Shown one piece after another: positions 59,690-64,000 of a DNA stretch of 64,000 bases. The DNA is taken from assembly GCA_963736975.1 (NCBI GenBank), contig CAVTQY010000001.1, forward strand, positions 1,860,001 through 1,924,000. Direction: 5' to 3'. The position numbers were made by a program, and so were the translations under genes. Positions within the stretch are counted from its first letter, which is position 1. Every line of letters starts with the position of its first letter. Source of the DNA: CAVTQY01 sp963736975 (GTDB lineage: Bacteria > Pseudomonadota > Alphaproteobacteria > Acetobacterales > Acetobacteraceae). The notes beneath the pieces are model-generated. The model ran no database searches, had not been told where the DNA came from, and was given only the letters and a program-made list of their open reading frames with translations.

Positions 59690-62623
59690 ATGGACCAACA
59701 GTTCCATCTGCCTGCGACCTGGCCCGCCGCGCACGACCAGGATGCCGCCAACCGTCTGATCGAGCGGTTCGCAGGGCTTGGCCCAGCCGAGGCCCGGCTC
59801 ATTGACCGAACAGAGGTCGCGGCGATGCTGGCCGCGATCGGCGGCAACAGCCCATACCTCTCCGATCTGGCGATTCGCGAAGGCGAATTGCTGCGGGTCC
59901 TGATCGAAGTCGGCCCGGACGCCGTATCGGAGCGTTCGATGCGGGAGGTCGCGGCAACCCCGCCGAATGCCTCCCGCGCCCAGGTTGGGGCGGCTCTGCG
60001 TCGGGCCAAACGCGCCGTCGCGCTGACTGCGGCCGTGGCTGACATTGGCGGCATGTGGCCGTTGGAGCGCGTCACCGATGCGCTGTCCGCGTTGGCCGAG
60101 ACCGCGTTGAACCTCTCGGTCGCGCATCTCCTGCATGCTGCCCACGAAACCGGCGAGCTCCGCCTGCCCGACCCGGCGCATCCTGCCGGCGGCAGCGGCT
60201 TCACAGTGCTCGGGATGGGCAAGCTCGGTGCCCGCGAGCTGAACTATTCCAGCGATATCGACCTCGTTCTGATCTACGACCCGGCCGCTCCGATATACAC
60301 CGAGCGGACCGAAGGCGATGCCACACGCGGCTTCACCACGCGTCTCGCTCGCGGATTGGTGTCGCTTATGGAAGTGCGGGACGCCGATGGCTACGTGTTC
60401 CGTACCGACCTCCGCCTGCGCCCGGACCCTGCGGTAACACCCCCGGCGGTCTCTCTTGCCGGGGCGATCGCTTATTACGAAAGCATGGGACAGAACTGGG
60501 AGCGCGCTGCGATGATCAAGGCGCGCTCCGTGGCCGGCGACCTCGCTACCGGTGCGAGGTTCCTCGAAGCGATCCGTCCGTTCGTCTGGCGGCGCGGCCT
60601 CGACTTCGCCGCCGTGGCCGATATCCACGCCATGAAACGGCGGATCGATGCCTACAAGGGGGGTGCGCTTGCCCGGTCGGTCGACCCGGTCGCCCGCATC
60701 GCCGGCCACAACGTGAAACTCGGTCAGGGCGGGATTCGCGAGATCGAGTTTTTCACGCAGACGCTGCAGCTCGTCTGGGGCGGGCGCGATCCAGGACTGC
60801 GCGAGCCGACCACGTTGGGAACGCTGCGGCTGCTGGCGCGGGCCGGTCATATTCCGCGAGCCGCCGCGAGTGAACTAGCCAGCGCCTACCGCTTCCTGCG
60901 CCGGGTCGAACACCGGCTGCAGATGGTGGCGGACCGGCAGGTGCACGCCTTGCCCGACCGCCCCGATGACCTTGCGCGGTTTGCAACGTTCATGGGCTAT
61001 GCCGATGCGCGAGCGTTCGCCGATGCCCTGCTGCGCCAGTTGCATCGGGTGAGCGCTCATTACGCTCGTCTGTTCGATGCGGTCCCCGATGAGGCCGGCA
61101 TTCCGGCCGTCCCGGGTCTGGACTTCCGGGGCGATGATCCGGCGCCCGCTGCGACCATCGCAGCTTTGCGCGATATGGGCTTCACCGATACGGAGCGGAT
61201 CGTCTCCGCGGTACGCGGGTGGCGCTCGGGACGGGTGCGGGCATTGCGTTCTGAACGTGCTCGCGAAGTTTTAGGTCAGTTGCTGCCTGTCCTGTTGGCC
61301 GCGCTCGCGAGTCAGCAGCAACCCGACACGGCGTTCAACCGGTTCGACATGTTGCTCTCCAAGCTGCCGGCCGGCGTGCAACTGCTCTCGCTGTTTCAGC
61401 GCAACCCGCCGCTGTTGTCCCGCGTCGCCGCAGTGCTCGGTGCCGCCCCGTCGCTTGCCGAACACCTCGCCAGCCACCCGGGCGCCTTGGATGGACTGCT
61501 CTCGCCCGAGGATCAGGCTGATCCCAACCGCCTGCTGCGCAATCGCCTCAAGGATGCGAGGCGGCTCGAGGACGTCATCGCGATCACCCGCCGGACAGTA
61601 CGCGAGGAGGATTTCTCGATCTCCGTCGCGACAATGGAGGGCCGCCTGGATGTGGATGCCGCCGGTGAGCGCCGCACCGCCTTAGCGGATGCCGCGCTCG
61701 CCGGGTTGCTGGGGCCGGTGCTGGACGATTTCGCGGCGCGGCATGGTGTGGTTCACGGCGGCGCAATGGCGGTGCTGGCACTGGGCAAGGCAGGCGGGCA
61801 CGAGATGATGGCCGGCTCCGATCTCGACCTGATGCTGATCTATGATCACCCGCCGGACGCCGAGTTCACCGGGGTGCGCAGCATGTCGGCGCCGCAATAT
61901 TTCATCCGGGCGGCGCACGCCTATGTCGCGGCGGTGACCGCCCCTGGTGCCGACGGCCAGCTTTATGCGGTCGATATGCGGCTCCGCCCCTCCGGCAACA
62001 AAGGCCCGGTCGCGGTCTCGCTCGGGGCCTTTCGCCGTTACCACGCGGAGTCGGCCTGGACCTGGGAGCGCATGGCGCTGACCCGAGCCCGCGTCATTGC
62101 CGGGCCGGCAAGACTGCGCGCGGACATCGAGCCAGCCATCCGGACGGCCCTGGCATCATCCGGCCCCCCGGCTCGGATTCGCGCCGATGCCGCCGCCATG
62201 CGGGCCCGCATGCAACGCGAGTTGCCGCCGGCCGGGCCTTGGGATGCCAAGCTGCGCGTCGGCGGCCAGATCGACGTCGAGTTCATCGCCCAGACGCTGC
62301 AGCTCATTCACGCCCGCACCGAGCCCGAACTGTGCCATCCGACCACCCGGATCGCGTTGAGCAACCTGGCCGCAGCCGGTTATTTGGAGCCGAACGATGT
62401 TGCCCGGTTGGTTCGGGCCGACAACACCTGGCGGACGGTGCAGGGCATGCTGCGCATCACGCTCGGCCGTACCTACCCGGCCGAGTTGCCCGAAGCGACC
62501 GCGCGTCCGTTGCTGCGCGCCATGAACGCTGTTGACCTTCCCGGGTTACGCATCATCCTCGACGCTCTGGCGGAGCAGGTTCGCATCGTGTTTCGCCGCT
62601 ACATAGGAGACATCACCACATGA
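59690..62623 (+). CDS. glnE: Bifunctional glutamine synthetase adenylyltransferase/deadenylase
   Basis: Nitrogen-control enzyme of 977 residues that adds or removes AMP on glutamine synthetase under PII control. Two nucleotidyltransferase domains are complete: VLGMGKLGARELNYSSDIDL then VLIYD (N-terminal deadenylase half) and LALGKAGGHEMMAGSDLDLM then LIYDHP (C-terminal adenylylase half). Each carries the metal-binding DxD, and each half ends with a helical GlnD_UR_UTase-like region. The frame is intact over its whole length. The TGA overlaps the bcp start (ATGA). Confidence 0.97.
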   Translation: MDQQFHLPATWPAAHDQDAANRLIERFAGLGPAEARLIDRTEVAAMLAAIGGNSPYLSDLAIREGELLRVLIEVGPDAVSERSMREVAATPPNASRAQVGAALRRAKRAVALTAAVADIGGMWPLERVTDALSALAETALNLSVAHLLHAAHETGELRLPDPAHPAGGSGFTVLGMGKLGARELNYSSDIDLVLIYDPAAPIYTERTEGDATRGFTTRLARGLVSLMEVRDADGYVFRTDLRLRPDPAVTPPAVSLAGAIAYYESMGQNWERAAMIKARSVAGDLATGARFLEAIRPFVWRRGLDFAAVADIHAMKRRIDAYKGGALARSVDPVARIAGHNVKLGQGGIREIEFFTQTLQLVWGGRDPGLREPTTLGTLRLLARAGHIPRAAASELASAYRFLRRVEHRLQMVADRQVHALPDRPDDLARFATFMGYADARAFADALLRQLHRVSAHYARLFDAVPDEAGIPAVPGLDFRGDDPAPAATIAALRDMGFTDTERIVSAVRGWRSGRVRALRSERAREVLGQLLPVLLAALASQQQPDTAFNRFDMLLSKLPAGVQLLSLFQRNPPLLSRVAAVLGAAPSLAEHLASHPGALDGLLSPEDQADPNRLLRNRLKDARRLEDVIAITRRTVREEDFSISVATMEGRLDVDAAGERRTALADAALAGLLGPVLDDFAARHGVVHGGAMAVLALGKAGGHEMMAGSDLDLMLIYDHPPDAEFTGVRSMSAPQYFIRAAHAYVAAVTAPGADGQLYAVDMRLRPSGNKGPVAVSLGAFRRYHAESAWTWERMALTRARVIAGPARLRADIEPAIRTALASSGPPARIRADAAAMRARMQRELPPAGPWDAKLRVGGQIDVEFIAQTLQLIHARTEPELCHPTTRIALSNLAAAGYLEPNDVARLVRADNTWRTVQGMLRITLGRTYPAELPEATARPLLRAMNAVDLPGLRIILDALAEQVRIVFRRYIGDITT

Positions 62624-63087
62624 GCGTTCTGGAGAATGATCCGGCGCCTGATTTCGAGATGCCCGCCACCGATGGGCGCTCGGTCAGCCTGCGATCGATG
62701 AAGGGAAAGCCGTTCGTCCTTTACTTCTACCCGAAAGCGGACACGCCCGGCTGCACCAAGGAGGCATGCGCCTTCCAGGAAGCCTTGCCGCAACTCGGAA
62801 AACTGGGGCTCGAGGTGATCGGCGTCTCCAAGGACAAGCTGCCCGCGCTGGAGAAATTCGCCGCCAAATACAAACTGCATTTCCCGCTCGCCTCCGACGC
62901 GGAAGCCGGAGTCGCCGAGGCCTATGGCACGTGGGTGGAGAAGTCGATGTACGGCCGGAAATATCTCGGCATGGAGCGCAGCACATTTCTGGTCGATAAG
63001 GACGGCAAGATCGCGAAGGCTTGGCGCAAGGTGAGCGTGACCGGCCATGCGAAGGCCGTCATGGAGGCGGCCGCGGCGCTGAAATAA
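62620..63087 (+). CDS. bcp: Thioredoxin-dependent peroxiredoxin (Bcp/PrxQ)
   Basis: Atypical two-Cys peroxiredoxin of 155 residues. The peroxidatic Cys is C45 and the resolving Cys C50 in DTPGCTKEACAFQEA, the Bcp spacing; FYPKADTPGCT and STFLVDKDGKI are family motifs. It reduces hydrogen and organic peroxides using thioredoxin. Its start overlaps the glnE stop, a pairing often seen in alphaproteobacteria. Confidence 0.96.
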   Translation: MSVLENDPAPDFEMPATDGRSVSLRSMKGKPFVLYFYPKADTPGCTKEACAFQEALPQLGKLGLEVIGVSKDKLPALEKFAAKYKLHFPLASDAEAGVAEAYGTWVEKSMYGRKYLGMERSTFLVDKDGKIAKAWRKVSVTGHAKAVMEAAAALK

Positions 63088-63165
63088 GGCGGCTCTCGAA
63101 TGTGTTATCCGCACTGGAACATAGGGACGGGTGACGCTCTGAACATCACATGCTAGCGGCGCCCC

Positions 63166-63813
63166 ATGCTCACCGTTATCGCTGCCCGCCCGATTCTCTG
63201 TCTCATGCTGCTAATGGGTCTGGCCGCCTGCCAGCAGGGCCTTCCGTCCGCCGGCCGGGCGCTGACGACATCGACGCCGGTCGGCCTGAATGCCTCCTTA
63301 CCGGCACCGTGCGCTGACGGTCTTCGTGCGGAGCTAACGACAGGCGTGCAGGTTGAATACGCCGGCAGCCTGCCGACGAACAACCAAGTCTGCCTGGTCC
63401 GCTGGGATGGCCAGGACCATTCCTATTATCTCGGCTTCTGGGGCTCAGGCCGACTCCGCGATGCAGCAAGCGAGGATGCCCCCGACATTCAGGGCGTTCT
63501 GGCCGGCCCGGTCGGCACCGAGGCAACGTTTCCGCTGCATCGAGATGGCGGGCTTTGGCGCACGGCGACGATCACTCATGTGGCGGACGGGGCGGTGCAG
63601 GTCGGCGGCGAGAAGCGCGCTGCCGTCGAGCTCCGGGCCGTCCGCCATGAAGACTCGGGAGCGCCGGGCGCGAATGCGGAGTCTCTCTATTGGATCGACC
63701 GCGAAACCGGCATCATCCTGCGCCAGCAGATAGTGACGGCGATGGCCGATGGTGAACGTCAGCAGATGACGATCTGGCAAGTCCGAAAGATCGTGGAGCC
63801 GCGTCCGGCATAG
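63166..63813 (+). CDS. Putative lipoprotein, unknown function
   Basis: Exported protein of 215 residues. The signal peptide ILCLMLLMGLAACQQG has a lipobox (LAAC), so it is probably lipid-anchored. The mature region is soluble and beta-rich (GVQVEYAGSLPTNNQVCLVR, SYYLGFWGSG, SLYWIDRETGIILRQQIVTA), with three Cys. It resembles proteins that store or measure cell-envelope components, but no family is recognised. It lies 78 bases after bcp and may have its own promoter. Confidence 0.75.
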   Translation: MLTVIAARPILCLMLLMGLAACQQGLPSAGRALTTSTPVGLNASLPAPCADGLRAELTTGVQVEYAGSLPTNNQVCLVRWDGQDHSYYLGFWGSGRLRDAASEDAPDIQGVLAGPVGTEATFPLHRDGGLWRTATITHVADGAVQVGGEKRAAVELRAVRHEDSGAPGANAESLYWIDRETGIILRQQIVTAMADGERQQMTIWQVRKIVEPRPA

Positions 63814-63920
63814 ATCCCTGAACAGCCAGGACAGGGTCACAAACCCGGCACACGCGTCGGTCCTTTGCATCCGAAAGCTCAGGCGACCGTTGGCGGTGCA
63901 CACCCCGAGGAGGCCAGGGC

Positions 63921-64000
63921 ATGCGATACAGCCCACGACGCATTCTGTACAGCATCCTTTGCGGCGGCACCGTGATCGCATTCGGGCCCGCCATCGCGAT
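63921..64000 (+). CDS. Start of an exported protein (partial)
   Basis: ATG 63921 opens a frame that runs off the window after 26 codons: MRYSPRRILYSILCGGTVIA. The hydrophobic stretch after basic residues looks like a signal peptide or membrane anchor. GAGGAGGCCAGGGC directly upstream is a good ribosome-binding site. Nothing more can be said of its function. Confidence 0.5.
   Translation, partial: MRYSPRRILYSILCGGTVIAFGPAIA

Overview
The window is high-GC DNA with tightly packed, often overlapping genes (many ATGA, GTGA and TGATG junctions). It looks like an alphaproteobacterial chromosome, most plausibly an Acetobacteraceae or other Rhodospirillales member. That placement is inferred from gene content and protein style: a coxC-DUF983-SURF1 order, a PEP-CTERM protein, lone chemotaxis genes and several short-chain dehydrogenases. 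No rRNA, tRNA or CRISPR array was seen.

Layout. 0-7 kb: the end of an SLC13/ArsB-type permease, two VOC proteins, a PEP-CTERM surface protein whose mRNA leader can fold over its ribosome-binding site, and a DNA ligase D locus with four small unknown proteins. 7-18.2 kb: a long plus-strand run with a 5-oxoprolinase-like protein, aldose epimerase, Bcr/CflA exporter, gamma-glutamyl hydrolase-like amidotransferase, an SDR, then hydrolase, luciferase-like monooxygenase and a two-subunit CoA-transferase. 18.3-23.1 kb: a TumE-type toxin-antitoxin pair, rplM-rpsI, argC, a gamma-carbonic anhydrase, a DUF29 protein and a second luciferase-like monooxygenase. 23.7-30.2 kb: cheA-cheW-cheY-cheB-cheR with no chemoreceptor, followed by a tartrate/malate-type dehydrogenase. 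30.3-40.9 kb: an IS5-family remnant, a methyltransferase, an Ldh-family dehydrogenase, a nitroreductase, a Nudix protein, then a branched-chain-type ABC transporter with two divergent binding-protein genes, LivH, a LivM-LivG fusion and LivF, and a lone receiver protein. 40.9-45.1 kb (minus strand): coxC, DUF983, SURF1, an M32 carboxypeptidase and small proteins. 45.1-56.5 kb: an accessory, partly decayed region with internally deleted genes, a TetR-RND efflux operon, a DoxX/NmrA/HxlR redox-stress set and a duplicated efflux promoter. 56.5-64 kb: AsmA-like protein, glnE, bcp, a lipoprotein and the start of an exported protein.

Two themes stand out. First, at least thirteen single-base indels break otherwise normal reading frames. 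Two groups of them are dense, in the che genes (25.9-27.1 kb) and the ABC transporter (34.8-38.4 kb), while the very long genes at 47-63 kb are intact. This is either a local sequence-quality problem or very recent decay. Second, the window carries several small dispersed repeats. A 152-154 bp element (two copies, opposite orientation) and a roughly 60 bp hairpin (two copies flanking the ABC cluster) share the terminus ATACCAGC/GCTGGTAT and look like miniature mobile elements. A further duplication carries the TetR-controlled efflux promoter and a scrap of the tetR gene to a position upstream of an unrelated exported protein, which suggests a new regulon member.
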